From Achromobacter dolens (GTDB taxonomy: Bacteria > Pseudomonadota > Gammaproteobacteria > Burkholderiales > Burkholderiaceae_B), in assembly GCF_902859745.1 (NCBI RefSeq), contig NZ_CADIJW010000001.1, positions 124,001-188,000 on the forward strand: a DNA stretch of 64,000 bases, written 5' to 3'. The notes under the pieces were generated by a model. The model was not told the origin of the DNA, searched no databases, and saw only the letters and a list, made by a program, of their open reading frames with translations. Positions 25,908-35,350 of the stretch are shown piece after piece. The number at the start of each line of letters is the position of its first letter. Position 1 is the first letter of the stretch. A program made the translations under genes and the position numbers.

Positions 25908-27854
25908 CTATTGCCCGCGCAGGAACAGCTTGTCCAGGTCGGACACCGACCACTGCACCCAGGTCGGCCGGCCGTGGTTGCACTGGTCGGCGCGCTCGGT
26001 GGCCTCCATCTGCCGCAGCAGGCCGTTCATCTCTTCGATCGTGAGCTTGCGGTTGGCGCGCACCGAGCCATGGCAGGCCATGGTCGAGAGCAGTTCGTTG
26101 CGCTGTTCGGTCAACAGGCGCGACACCCCCACGCCGGCCAGGTCGCGCAGCACGGCGCGGGCCAGCGTCTCGATGTCGCCGCGCGCCAGGATGGCGGGCA
26201 CCGAGCGCACGGCGATCGACGTGGGGCCGGACGGCCGCATCTGGAAGCCGAGGTCTTCGAGCTGTTCCTCGAATTCCTCGACCACCGCCACATCCTTTTC
26301 CTGGGCGTGGAACACCACCGGCACCAGCAGGTCCTGGCGCGGCAGGCTGCGCGCGTCCAGCGCCTGCTTGAGCTGTTCGTAGACCACGCGCTCATGGGCC
26401 GCGTGCATGTCCACCAGCACCATGCCGCGGCGGTTCTGCGCCAGGATGTAGATACCGTGCAACTGGCCCAGCGCCATGCCGAGCGGGTGTTCCTCGTCGG
26501 CCGGCAGCGTCGGCGCGGGGGCGGCCTGCGGCGCCAGCGCCGCTACGTCGCGCAGCGGTTCGACGCGCGCGGCGGTGTCTTCGGTCAGCGGGCGATACAG
26601 CGATTGCCAGTCGGCGGCGGGAATCCCGGCCGGCTCGGCGTGCAGCCGGAACGGCACCTGCGTATGCGGGCGCTGCGGCGTCGGCGAAGGACGCAGGCCG
26701 TAGGCGGGCGCGGCGCCCGGGCTGGCGGCGGTATAGCCGGGGCGAGGCGTGTCGGCCGGCGCGGAGGCGGGCAAGCCGCCGGGCGCCGTGGGCGCTGATG
26801 GCGCCACGGTCTCGAATCCGTCATCGTCATCGCGCGGCGCCGCGGCCGGCGCCACCGCCGACGATCCGCCCGTCTGCGCCAGCGTCTGGCTGACCGCGTG
26901 GTTGACGAAGCGGTGCACCGCGCCACTGTCGCGAAAGCGCACCTCGTGCTTGGCCGGATGCACGTTGACGTCGACCGCGGCCGGGTCGATGTCCAGGAAC
27001 AGCACGTAGGCCGGCTGGCGGTCGCCATGCAGCACGTCGGCGTAGGCGGCGCGCAGCGCGTGGCTGACGGTGCGGTCGCGCACGTAGCGGCCGTTGACGT
27101 ACAGGTACTGCCGGTCGGCGCGGGCGCGGGCCGCGGTGGGGCGGGTGATCATGCCTGCCAGGCTGACCGTGCCGACGCTGTGCGACAGCAGCAGGCCGTG
27201 TTCGGCGAATTCCGCGCCCAGCACGTCGCGGATGCGCTGCGGCGGTTCGGCCGGCAGCCACTGGCGCTGCGCGCGGTCGTGGTGGAACAGGCGGAAGGCG
27301 ATCTGCGGATGGGCCAGCGCGATGCGCTCCATGGCGTCGACGCAGTGGCCGAATTCGGTGGCTTCCGAGCGCAGGAACTTGCGCCGCGCCGGCACCGCGT
27401 CGAACAACTGGCGCACGTCCACGGTGGTGCCCGGCGGGCCCGAGGCGGGGGTGACCTGCATGCTGCCGGCCTGGATCTGCCAGGCATGCTCGCCATCGCG
27501 CGTGCGCGAAATAATGGAGACCTGCGCCACCGAGGCAATCGAGGCCAGCGCCTCGCCGCGGAACCCCATGGACGCGACCGATTCCAGTTCGTGGAGGTTG
27601 CGGATCTTGCTGGTGGCGTGGCGCGCCAGCGCCAGCGGCAGCTCATCCGGTGGAATGCCGCCGCCATCGTCGGTCACGGCAATGCGGCGGATGCCGCCGC
27701 CCTCCAGGCGCACCTCGATCGCGCGGGCGCCGGCGTCGATGGCGTTCTCGAGGATTTCCTTGAGCACCGAGGCGGGTCTCTCGATCACTTCGCCCGCGGC
27801 AATCTGGCTGATCAGCAGATCGGGCAGCGCAAGAATGGAGCGGCGTTCTGTCAT
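25908..27854 (-). CDS. mutL: DNA mismatch repair protein MutL
   Basis: A 648-aa protein; the ATG at 27854 gives [20 protein letters not shown], and an ATG 7 codons upstream is possible. The N-terminal GHKL ATPase has [17 protein letters not shown] (motif I), [11 protein letters not shown] and [13 protein letters not shown] (motif III). A proline/alanine-rich linker covers about residues 360-450. The C-terminal domain carries [12 protein letters not shown], which fits the metal-dependent endonuclease motif D-x-H-A-x2-E-x4-E, plus ACHGSVRAN and CNHGRPT. MutL should therefore nick DNA itself, as expected in bacteria without MutH. Confidence 0.97.
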   Translation of the reverse strand: MTERRSILALPDLLISQIAAGEVIERPASVLKEILENAIDAGARAIEVRLEGGGIRRIAVTDDGGGIPPDELPLALARHATSKIRNLHELESVASMGFRGEALASIASVAQVSIISRTRDGEHAWQIQAGSMQVTPASGPPGTTVDVRQLFDAVPARRKFLRSEATEFGHCVDAMERIALAHPQIAFRLFHHDRAQRQWLPAEPPQRIRDVLGAEFAEHGLLLSHSVGTVSLAGMITRPTAARARADRQYLYVNGRYVRDRTVSHALRAAYADVLHGDRQPAYVLFLDIDPAAVDVNVHPAKHEVRFRDSGAVHRFVNHAVSQTLAQTGGSSAVAPAAAPRDDDDGFETVAPSAPTAPGGLPASAPADTPRPGYTAASPGAAPAYGLRPSPTPQRPHTQVPFRLHAEPAGIPAADWQSLYRPLTEDTAARVEPLRDVAALAPQAAPAPTLPADEEHPLGMALGQLHGIYILAQNRRGMVLVDMHAAHERVVYEQLKQALDARSLPRQDLLVPVVFHAQEKDVAVVEEFEEQLEDLGFQMRPSGPTSIAVRSVPAILARGDIETLARAVLRDLAGVGVSRLLTEQRNELLSTMACHGSVRANRKLTIEEMNGLLRQMEATERADQCNHGRPTWVQWSVSDLDKLFLRGQ

Positions 27855-27951
27855 GGGGGGTTCCGGTGTAGCCATAGGGAGGATTTTAGCCTCTGGATAC
27901 GGTGGGCTATAGTCGTGGCCTGATTCCCCTTCCGCCTTCAGGGACGTATTG

Positions 27952-28590
27952 ATGCTTGAATTTTTCCAAATGGTGCTCCACATCGACCAGACTCTCGGGG
28001 TCTGGGTCCAGCAGTATGGCGTGTGGGTCTATCTGGTGCTGTTCCTGATCGTTTTCGCGGAGACCGGATTGGTGGTGCTGCCGTTCCTGCCGGGCGATTC
28101 GCTGCTGTTCATCGCTGGCGCCTTCGGCGCCACGGGCAGCCTCGATCCGGTGTTGCTGGGGGCGCTGCTGATCGTGGCCGCCATCACCGGCAACAGCGTG
28201 AACTACGCCATCGGCCGCTACATCGGGCCGCGCGTGTTCTCGATGAATCTGCGCTTCCTGGATCGCGGCGCCCTGATGCGCACGCACGCTTTCTATGAGA
28301 AGCATGGCGGCAAGACCATCGTCATGTCGCGCTTCATTCCGGTGGTGCGCACGTTCGCGCCGTTCGTGGCCGGCGTGGCCGACATGCCGTTGTCGCGCTT
28401 CCAGCTTTTCAATGTGCTGGGCGCACTGCTGTGGGTGGTCAGCCTGGTGGCGGCGGGCTATTTCTTCGGCAATATCCCGCTGGTGAAAGAGCACCTGAAC
28501 ACCATCGTCCTGATCGGCCTGGCCGCGGCCATCGTGCCGGTGGTCGGCGCGGCCCTGTTCAAGCTGCTGCGCGCGCGCCGGGGCGGCTGA
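27952..28590 (+). CDS. DedA-family membrane protein (SNARE-associated / VTT domain)
   Basis: A 212-aa inner-membrane protein, about five hydrophobic segments. The start is the ATG at 27952; a TTG directly before it is also possible. DedA signatures: [18 protein letters not shown] (about residues 42-59), [33 protein letters not shown] and [14 protein letters not shown]. The family is implicated in lipid carrier recycling (undecaprenyl phosphate translocation) and envelope or membrane-potential homeostasis. It is divergent from mutL. It ends 48 nt before the converging TonB receptor stop. Confidence 0.92.
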   Translation: MLEFFQMVLHIDQTLGVWVQQYGVWVYLVLFLIVFAETGLVVLPFLPGDSLLFIAGAFGATGSLDPVLLGALLIVAAITGNSVNYAIGRYIGPRVFSMNLRFLDRGALMRTHAFYEKHGGKTIVMSRFIPVVRTFAPFVAGVADMPLSRFQLFNVLGALLWVVSLVAAGYFFGNIPLVKEHLNTIVLIGLAAAIVPVVGAALFKLLRARRGG

Positions 28591-28638
28591 CCGCGGCAAA
28601 CCGAGCCTGGCCACCCCGGAAATGGAAAAGCGACGGAA

Positions 28639-31074
28639 TCAGAACATCGCGGTGACGCTTAGCTGGTAGGTCCTGCCAGGCGCGGTGCCCAAGGCGATAT
28701 CACGCAGATCCTGCTCCGAGGTCGTCGTCATTTTTCTATTGCTGGCGTATTCCCAGTATCTGCGGTTGGTGAGGTTGTAGACTCCCATCGCCACTGTCAG
28801 GTGTTTCTTCACGTTGTAGTAGGCCGTCAGATCGAAAATGCTGTATCCGGGTACGCGCAGGTAGTTCTTTTCGTATTTTTCGGAATATTCCTCGAATGAG
28901 AGGCTGCCATTGTTCGGGAAATTCTGGCGGACAGGATCGACGGCTTGCTTGCCCTTGACGAAGGTGGCGGTAAGGCTCGCGCCGTAGCGGTTTTGGGGGT
29001 CATCCCAGGCCAATGATGCAATGGCCTTGACAGGCAACACGCTGTCCAGCTCCACCCAGCCATCACCCGAATACGATGATTTCGATTTGCCCTGGTTGTA
29101 TCCCACGGCAAAAGTGCTGCTCAATCCGTGGGCGGCGCCGAACAGCGCGCCATAATCGATCCGGGTGACGACCTCGGCGCCATAGATGTATGCCTTGTCC
29201 CGGTTCTCCGCGATGGTGAGGCTGGAGATCGAGGCCGGAAGCCTGGCCAGCAGGCTTTGCACGCCCGGTTTCGGCGCGCCTGTCTGGTAGTCCCTCAACG
29301 CGTATTTCCGGTTATAGATGAAATTGTCGTAGCTGTTGTAGAAGACATTGCCGCGCACCGTAAGGCCACGGGCTGCCTTGCCAACCACCCCTAATTCAAA
29401 CTGGTTGCTGGTTTCGGACTTGAGGTCGGAATTGCCCACCATGGCGGGCGAGGCGCGCCCAATCCTGGGGTGCAGCCAGATTCCCGCTATCTGGCTGCTG
29501 GTGGGGTAGGAGACTCCGCGTTTGTACTGCAGGTAGGTATTGAACCCCTGTTTGAACGCATACATGACGGTCAACGAAGGCAATAGCTTCCCGTCCGTAA
29601 ACGTCTTGCCATGTATCTCGTTGATTTCCGCCAGCGTCAATGCGCCCAGCGCGTTGTCGTCGGACGGGGCCTCAAAGCCCTGCGGGTTGATTTTGTGCCG
29701 CGAGTATTTCAGTCCCGGCATCACCGAAAACGCGCCGATGGTGATGGTGTCGCTCAGCCATACATTCGTGTCATAGGTTCTGTTGTTGCCCTGTGGCTGC
29801 AAGGTGGGATAGTCCGCGCCGACTTGGTCAAACGGCCGGGAAAAATCCGTTATCGAGAAATTCACGCCGTAATTCAATGCCTGCGCGCCATAGTCCTTGG
29901 TGATTTCGCTTTGCAGGCCATAAGTCTTGGTGTTCATGTTGGAGAAAGTCGAAACATTCTCCAAGGGGTTCTCCGTCTCCATTCCGGTCGACCACGACCT
30001 GGATGAAGTGACGATGTCCTGCGCTGAAACGGTGTCATCGCCAACGCGCGTTTGCTGATAGAAGACCTTGCTTTCCATCGTATCCATCAGCGCGTTGTTT
30101 CGCGGCGTGAAAACGTGCGCCAGGCTGATCGAATCGCGTTGCGTGGAATTCCGTTGCCTGCTTGCGCCGACAACGCTTTCCTGGGGAGCGCGGCTGTTCA
30201 GTTTTTTGTACATGGGCGCGCTCTCCCTGCTGGATTTACGGTAGAAATCCAGCGTGCCTATGATCCGGCCGCTGCCGCCGGTGTCGATCACGCCGTTGAT
30301 CAGCGCGGCATCGGAATGCCAGCGCATCGGATAAGTATCCAGATAGCCGCTGTTGTTCCGCGTCTGCCTGCCATCACGTCGGCTGTAGGCGAACAATGCC
30401 CTGGCGCTGTCATTGCCGAACGCGGTGGTCACGCCGTTGTGCCAGCCATGATCGGAGGAGTCGAACTCGCCGGTGTATTCCAGGTAGCTGCGTTTACCGT
30501 CCGTGAGATAGGCGTCCGGTGATTTGCTGACGAATGACACAGAGCCGCCGACCACGTTCTTGACCGTGTTCTGGCGCGATCCGGAAGCGATGTTCACCTG
30601 GCCGTACAGATAGGGATCGATGTAATCGCGGCCAATGCCAAAAGTGTCTTCACCGCTGGAGACCGCGTAACTGCGCCCGGTGGCGTCCGGCAAGGGGATG
30701 CCATTGACATCCAGCGCCACCCGGTTGCCGTCCAGGCCGCGAATGTTGTAGCTGCTGTAACCGCCACGGTCAAAACCCGATTTGCCGTTGCGGGACCCGC
30801 TGTTCACGCCCGATGCGCTGATCAGCGGTTGGTAGCGCATGATGGTGCCAAAGTTGTTGCCACCCGTCCTTTTCAGCTCATCGGCGGAAATGGATTGCGT
30901 GGTGACATCTTCCGGCCTGATGGTTGCGCTAACAGTGATCGGCGAAAAAATCTTCAGCCCATCACGAGCGTCGTGCCTGGCCTCGCCGGGCGTGGCCTCG
31001 TTCGGGACGGTCTGGCCATAAGAGCTTGTGGACAACAGGAGGGCTGCCGCCAGCGATATTTTCGTGCGTTTCAT
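28639..31074 (-). CDS. TonB-dependent outer-membrane receptor, haem/haemoglobin-receptor-like
   Basis: An 811-aa outer-membrane receptor. The start at 31074 (MKRTKISLAAALLLSTSSYG) has AGGGA about 10 nt upstream and gives a clean signal peptide. A TonB-box-like ITVSATI lies near residue 47. The plug domain has SADELKRTGGNN, YNIRGLDGNRVALDVNGIPL and GSRQNTVKNVVGGSVSFVSKSP. A beta-barrel of ~650 residues ends in YQLSVTAMF with the terminal Phe. The plug pattern resembles haem/haemoglobin receptors, but I cannot confirm the ligand. Base composition is less GC-rich than the neighbours, hinting at transfer. No Fur box was clear upstream. Confidence 0.85.
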   Translation of the reverse strand: MKRTKISLAAALLLSTSSYGQTVPNEATPGEARHDARDGLKIFSPITVSATIRPEDVTTQSISADELKRTGGNNFGTIMRYQPLISASGVNSGSRNGKSGFDRGGYSSYNIRGLDGNRVALDVNGIPLPDATGRSYAVSSGEDTFGIGRDYIDPYLYGQVNIASGSRQNTVKNVVGGSVSFVSKSPDAYLTDGKRSYLEYTGEFDSSDHGWHNGVTTAFGNDSARALFAYSRRDGRQTRNNSGYLDTYPMRWHSDAALINGVIDTGGSGRIIGTLDFYRKSSRESAPMYKKLNSRAPQESVVGASRQRNSTQRDSISLAHVFTPRNNALMDTMESKVFYQQTRVGDDTVSAQDIVTSSRSWSTGMETENPLENVSTFSNMNTKTYGLQSEITKDYGAQALNYGVNFSITDFSRPFDQVGADYPTLQPQGNNRTYDTNVWLSDTITIGAFSVMPGLKYSRHKINPQGFEAPSDDNALGALTLAEINEIHGKTFTDGKLLPSLTVMYAFKQGFNTYLQYKRGVSYPTSSQIAGIWLHPRIGRASPAMVGNSDLKSETSNQFELGVVGKAARGLTVRGNVFYNSYDNFIYNRKYALRDYQTGAPKPGVQSLLARLPASISSLTIAENRDKAYIYGAEVVTRIDYGALFGAAHGLSSTFAVGYNQGKSKSSYSGDGWVELDSVLPVKAIASLAWDDPQNRYGASLTATFVKGKQAVDPVRQNFPNNGSLSFEEYSEKYEKNYLRVPGYSIFDLTAYYNVKKHLTVAMGVYNLTNRRYWEYASNRKMTTTSEQDLRDIALGTAPGRTYQLSVTAMF

Positions 31075-31388
31075 GTTCCAGAATCCCTGCATGATGAATA
31101 CAGGATTGCGCTGGAACGCAAGGCGGAGCGGATAGCAGGCGGACGGCCATGGGTCTTTCCAAAAGATGGCCGCTAATCTACCGGGGTCGCTTTCCGGTAT
31201 CTGTATGGATCCGTCTGAAACTCCGGCGACAAGTCTCGTACTTGCCGGCATATAGGATGGTGTAACCCGACGCTTTTGATAGCCGCACCGTATTCAAGCC
31301 GCAGCCAGATCGTCCGAAGGCAACGACGGCGCGCCGCAAAAGAAAAGGGCCATGCGCAGGCATGGCCCAATTCGTATCCGGCATGGTC
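31075..31388. other. Intergenic region between TonB receptor and amiC
   Basis: 314 bp holding the probable promoter of the TonB receptor and the amiC terminator at its right end. It has a lower GC content than the flanks. I looked for a Fur-type site in it and found none I would defend. Confidence 0.5.
31337..31368 (-). terminator. Intrinsic terminator of amiC
   Basis: Read on the minus strand, GGGCCATGC-CTGC-GCATGGCCC is a perfect 9-bp stem followed by TTTTCTTTT. It lies 21 nt beyond the amiC stop and separates the tsaE-amiC operon from the TonB receptor gene. Confidence 0.88.
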
Positions 31389-32768
31389 TTAGCTGACGTC
31401 GCCGAGCCGCGCCAGCGGCGGGTTGGCGGTGAAGTAGCGCTGGATGCCCGTCAACATGGCCTGCGCCAGTTTCTCCTGGTGCGCCGTGGTCTTGAGCAGC
31501 GCCTCTTCCTGCGGGTTGCTGATGAAGGCGGTTTCGACCAGCACCGACGGGATGTCCGGCGCCTTCAACACGGCGAAGCCAGCCTGCTCGACGCTGTTCT
31601 TGTGCAACCGGTTGATCTTCTTGATCTCGTCCAGGAAGGCGTTGCCGACCTTGAGCGAGTCATTGATCTGTGCGGTGGTGGACAGGTCCAGCAGCACCTT
31701 GGCCACCTGGCGGTCATGGCTGCCCAGGTTGACGCCGCCGATCAGGTCGGCCGCGTTTTCCTTGTCGGCCATCCAGCGCGCCTGGGCGCTGCTGGCGCCG
31801 CGCTGCGACAGCGCGAACACCGAGGAACCGTTGGCCGAGGGCTTGATCCAGGCGTCGGCGTGGATCGACACGAACAAGTCGGCGTGCACCCGGCGCGCCT
31901 TCTGTACGCGCACGTGCAGCGGCACGAAGAAGTCGTCGTCGCGCGTGAGGTAGGCGCGCATGTAGGGCTGGGCGTCGATCAGCGCCTTCAGGCGCCGGGC
32001 GATGCGCAGCACCACGTCTTTCTCGCGCAGGCCGCTGCCGCCGATGGCGCCCGGGTCCTCGCCGCCGTGGCCGGGATCCAGCGCGATGGTCAGCATGCGT
32101 TGCTTGCCACGGCCGGCAGAGGCGGGCGGCGACTTCGGCACCGGCAGCGGCGCGGCCGGCTGCTGGCCGCGCACGCGGGGCGGTTCGGGCGGGTCGGCGC
32201 GGGTGGCCGGATTGCGCTGGATGTCCTCGAGGATGCGCGCCAGTGGATCGTCGGCGTCGGGACCGCTCTTGTTCAGGATGGCGACCAGCGGGTCCTGCGC
32301 GATCTTGGGATACAGGTCGAGCACCAGGCGGTACTGGTAGTCCGCCACCGGCTTGAGCGTGAAAACCTGGGGCGCCACGGCCTGCTTCAGGTCGAACACC
32401 AGCCGCACCACGTTGGGCCGGTTCTGCGCCACGCGCAGGCTCTGGATATAGGGATCGTCGGGGCGGACCTTGGACACCAGGTCGTTGAGCGCTGCGCTCA
32501 GGGTCAGTCCCTCGATATCGACCACCAGGCGGTGGGGATTTTCCAGAGTGAACTGTTCAGCCTTGAGCTCGCTGTCCAGCTCCAGCGTGACGCGGGTGTA
32601 TTCGTCGGCCGGCCAGGTGCGCACGGCCAGGATGGTGGCGGCCTGCGCCAGCCGCGGCACCACCGGCAGGACGAGCAGGGTGGCGGCGACGCTGATCAGG
32701 CGACGTCGGGTGGCGCCTGCCGCAGGGAGGGCGCCGTGTCGGGCGGGGGGACAATCGCGTTCAACCAT
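31389..32768 (-). CDS. amiC: N-acetylmuramoyl-L-alanine amidase (AmiC type)
   Basis: A 459-aa periplasmic zinc amidase that cuts the peptide from murein and aids daughter-cell separation. The start at 32768 gives MVERDCPPARHG; the RRR before a hydrophobic run (LISVAATLLVLPVV) suggests a Tat-type signal. An AMIN domain (about residues 40-150; RTWPADEYTRVTLELDSE) targets it to the septal wall. The C-terminal Amidase_3 domain has LDPGHGGEDPGAIG (zinc His), FVSIHADAW and LVETAFISNPQEE (catalytic Glu). It overlaps the end of tsaE by 73 nt in another frame, the standard tsaE-amiC order. Confidence 0.95.
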   Translation of the reverse strand: MVERDCPPARHGALPAAGATRRRLISVAATLLVLPVVPRLAQAATILAVRTWPADEYTRVTLELDSELKAEQFTLENPHRLVVDIEGLTLSAALNDLVSKVRPDDPYIQSLRVAQNRPNVVRLVFDLKQAVAPQVFTLKPVADYQYRLVLDLYPKIAQDPLVAILNKSGPDADDPLARILEDIQRNPATRADPPEPPRVRGQQPAAPLPVPKSPPASAGRGKQRMLTIALDPGHGGEDPGAIGGSGLREKDVVLRIARRLKALIDAQPYMRAYLTRDDDFFVPLHVRVQKARRVHADLFVSIHADAWIKPSANGSSVFALSQRGASSAQARWMADKENAADLIGGVNLGSHDRQVAKVLLDLSTTAQINDSLKVGNAFLDEIKKINRLHKNSVEQAGFAVLKAPDIPSVLVETAFISNPQEEALLKTTAHQEKLAQAMLTGIQRYFTANPPLARLGDVS

Positions 32769-33235
32769 GTTTGTCCTCGAGCGGTGTGCGCGGTCAGCGT
32801 GACATCGCGTCCTTGGCCGGCGTACGACAGGGAAATCTGCAGGTCGGGAGGGGGCAAAAGGCCCTCGGCCCGTTCCGGCCATTCAATCAAAACGACCGCA
32901 TCCTCACGCAGCAAATCCCGGAATCCGGCGTCCAGCCATTCGCGCGAATCACTAAATCTATAAAAATCAAGGTGATAGAAGTATAAGTTAGAAACTTTAT
33001 AGGATTCAAGCAGCGCGTAGCTGGGACTCTTGATTCGGCCTGTGATGCCGCATTCCCGCAACAATGCCCTGGAGAAGGCCGTTTTTCCTGCCCCCAGGTC
33101 TCCCTGAAGATGGATACATGCGCCTGCCAGCCCGGTTTCGCGGCCGGAGACAAGCGGGGCGAGCTGTCGCGCCAGCGCCTCGGTGGCGGCTTCGTCGGGC
33201 AGGTGCAGGGTCAGGCTGCGAAGGGGAGCGGACAT
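32696..33235 (-). CDS. tsaE: tRNA threonylcarbamoyladenosine biosynthesis ATPase TsaE
   Basis: A 179-aa P-loop ATPase that works with TsaB and TsaD to make t6A37 in tRNA. Walker A is LQGDLGAGKTAFSRALL (about residues 43-59). IKSPSYALLESY and YHLDFYRF follow, with VLIEWPERAEG as the characteristic Walker-B-like E-W-P-E motif. The C-terminal ~25 residues (from about APPDVA backwards) extend over the amiC start. The region 32930-33010 is unusually AT-rich for this genome, but the protein motifs are intact. Confidence 0.95.
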   Translation of the reverse strand: MSAPLRSLTLHLPDEAATEALARQLAPLVSGRETGLAGACIHLQGDLGAGKTAFSRALLRECGITGRIKSPSYALLESYKVSNLYFYHLDFYRFSDSREWLDAGFRDLLREDAVVLIEWPERAEGLLPPPDLQISLSYAGQGRDVTLTAHTARGQTWLNAIVPPPDTAPSLRQAPPDVA

Positions 33236-33320
33236 GGCGCGGGTCGCGGGGCGAGTGGTAAAAGGTCAGGATGGGAACACGGTTCGAACGCAATTATAGG
33301 AATTCGGGTTTCTGCTAATC

Positions 33321-33341
33321 TTATAAGTGATTGCTATTCTC
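33321..33341 (-). promoter_or_regulatory. Possible Fur-binding site upstream of fumC
   Basis: On the minus strand the site reads GAGAATAGCAATCACTTAT, which keeps the GA-AAT...AAT-C-A...T pattern of the Fur consensus (11 of 19 positions by eye). It lies 65-85 bp upstream of the fumC ATG in an AT-rich patch within GC-rich DNA. Iron-independent fumarase C is Fur- or iron-regulated in several proteobacteria, which fits. Confidence 0.4.
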
Positions 33342-33405
33342 AAATACGTCCGGCCAGGCGGGTTCCGCCGGCCGTGACGGACGCCGCCACGGAGCAGTAA
33401 GCGCC

Positions 33406-34797
33406 ATGAAGACCCGCATCGAAAAAGACACTTTTGGCCCCATCGAGGTCCCCGAGGATCATCTCTGGGGCGCGCAGACGCAGCGTTCGCTGCATTTTTT
33501 CGCGATCTCCACCGAAAAGATGCCCGAGCCGCTGGTCATTGCGATGGCGCGCCTGAAGCGCGCGGCCGCCAAGGTCAACGCCGACCTGGGCGAACTCGAT
33601 CCCAAGATCGCCGACGGCATCATCCGCGCCGCCGATGAAGTCATCGCGGGCAAGTGGCCCAACGAATTCCCGCTGTCCGTGTGGCAGACCGGCTCGGGCA
33701 CGCAGAGCAACATGAACATGAACGAGGTGCTGGCCAACCGCGCCTCGGAGCTGCTGGGCGGCGTGCGCGGCGAAGAACGCAAGGTGCACCCCAACGACCA
33801 CGTCAACCGCGGCCAGTCGTCCAACGATACCTTCCCCACCGCCATGCACGTGGCCGCCGCCGTCCAGGTCGAGCACCACCTGCTGCCGGCGCTGAAGACC
33901 CTGCGCGCCACCTTCGCCGCCAAGAGCGCCGAGTTCTACGACATCGTCAAGATCGGCCGCACCCACCTGCAGGACGCCACCCCGCTGACGCTGGGCCAGG
34001 AACTGTCCGGCTACGTCGCCCAGCTCGACCTGGCCGAACAGCAGATCCGCGCCACGCTGCCGGGCCTGCACCAGTTGGCCATCGGCGGCACCGCCGTCGG
34101 CACCGGCCTGAACGCGCACCCGCAGTTTTCCGCCAAGGTCTCGGCCGAACTGGCCCACGCCACCGAAACCGCCTTCGTCTCCGCGCCCAACAAGTTCCAG
34201 GCCCTGGCCTCGCACGAAGCCCTGCTGTTCGCCCACGGCGCCCTCAAGTCGCTCGCCGCCGGCCTCATGAAGATCGCCAACGACGTGCGCTGGCTGTCCA
34301 GCGGCCCGCGCTCCGGCCTGGGAGAAATCAGCATCCCCGAAAACGAACCCGGCAGCTCCATCATGCCGGGCAAGGTCAACCCGACCCAGTGCGAAGCCAT
34401 CACCATGCTGGCCGCCCAGGTCATGGGCAACGACGTCGCCATCAACATCGGCGGCGCCAGCGGCAACTTCGAGCTGAACGTCTACAAGCCCCTGGTGATC
34501 CACAACTTCCTGCAGTCCGTGCGCCTCCTGACCGACGGCATGGCCAGCTTCGACAAGCACTGCGCCGCCGGTATCCAACCCAACCGCGAACGCATCGCCG
34601 AACTGGTCGACCGCTCGCTGATGCTGGTCACCGCCCTGAACCCCCACATCGGCTACGACAAGGCCGCCCAGATCGCCAAGAAGGCGCACAAGGAAGGCCT
34701 GTCGCTGAAGGAATCGGCCCTGGCCCTGGGCTACGTCACCGAAGCCCAATTCGCCGAATGGGTCGTGCCCGGCAGCATGACCAACGCCGGCAAGTAA
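33406..34797 (+). CDS. fumC: Fumarate hydratase class II
   Basis: A 463-aa iron-independent fumarase of the TCA cycle (fumarate to L-malate). The ATG at 33406 ([20 protein letters not shown]) has GGAGCAG upstream. Signatures: [52 protein letters not shown] (catalytic His) and the superfamily signature [15 protein letters not shown] at about residues 323-337. The full family length is present. It appears monocistronic, with a strong terminator after it. Confidence 0.97.
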   Translation: MKTRIEKDTFGPIEVPEDHLWGAQTQRSLHFFAISTEKMPEPLVIAMARLKRAAAKVNADLGELDPKIADGIIRAADEVIAGKWPNEFPLSVWQTGSGTQSNMNMNEVLANRASELLGGVRGEERKVHPNDHVNRGQSSNDTFPTAMHVAAAVQVEHHLLPALKTLRATFAAKSAEFYDIVKIGRTHLQDATPLTLGQELSGYVAQLDLAEQQIRATLPGLHQLAIGGTAVGTGLNAHPQFSAKVSAELAHATETAFVSAPNKFQALASHEALLFAHGALKSLAAGLMKIANDVRWLSSGPRSGLGEISIPENEPGSSIMPGKVNPTQCEAITMLAAQVMGNDVAINIGGASGNFELNVYKPLVIHNFLQSVRLLTDGMASFDKHCAAGIQPNRERIAELVDRSLMLVTALNPHIGYDKAAQIAKKAHKEGLSLKESALALGYVTEAQFAEWVVPGSMTNAGK

Positions 34798-34805
34798 TCC
34801 CGCCG

Positions 34806-34842
34806 CAAAAAAAAGCCGCCCCGACTGGGGCGGCTTTTTTTT
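34806..34842 (+). terminator. Intrinsic terminator of fumC
   Basis: AGCCGCCCC-GACT-GGGGCGGCT is a perfect 9-bp stem flanked by A8 on the left and T7 on the right, so it can act in both directions. It lies about 10 nt after the fumC stop. Confidence 0.93.
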
Positions 34843-35350
34843 GCGCGCCGCGCTTGATGGCGCGGCCGCACCCCGCCACTGACCGACTACCTCGCCACCT
34901 ACAGGAGGATGTGACCCCTCTGCGTCGCCCCAATCTCTCATCACGACGCACTGCGCGCGCTGTCATCGCTGCCATTGCGCGCCGTCCGCGCAAACGCGCA
35001 GCGCACACCGCCCCGACACCCACAACCACGTATGCCAGGTCCGGCCGCCCGCGCGGCCGGCCCTGGCGGGCAACGCACTCCCTTCCCTGTCCCTCGGCCC
35101 AGCAGCGCGACATTTCTCAAACCCCGTAGCCCCTCGCGGCGGCGTTGGGCCGAGTGAGCAACCTCGATGCGCCCGAGGGAATCCGAAGGAGTCGCCGAAG
35201 GCGAAGACGAGGAGGACAACGGGGCAGTCCGGAGCGAACGCTCCGGACCGCAATCGTGGGCGCTCACTCGGCCCAACGCCGCCGCGAGGGGCGACCTACG
35301 AAGAAAGCAACCGCCGCAAAACCCCCCGAGCCGCGCAACCAAGAAAGCCC
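34843..35350. other. Gene-free region between fumC and the AEC permease
   Basis: About 510 bp with no supported gene. The left part is an arginine-codon-rich GC stretch without family similarity. The right part holds the long inverted repeat described separately. The AEC permease gene ends at 35351, so both flanking genes point into this region. Confidence 0.6.
35130..35291. repeat. 30-bp perfect inverted repeat flanking a 102-bp core with its own hairpin
   Basis: The 30-bp arms at 35130-35159 and 35262-35291 are exact reverse complements; the left arm begins CCCCTCGCGGCGGCG and ends GAGTGAGC. The core between them includes a second perfect dyad, GTCCGGAGC-GAAC-GCTCCGGAC, at 35227-35248. The structure could form a cruciform or a long RNA stem. 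It sits between two converging genes, as palindromic intergenic repeats often do. I see no transposase or flanking target duplication. Confidence 0.85.

Noticed and set aside
34911-35129. GTG-started arginine-rich 72-codon frame after an AGGAGG
   Set aside because: The AGGAGG is only 2 nt from the GTG, and an ATG directly after it is followed at once by TGA. There is no known family, and it lies in a gene-free GC-rich stretch.
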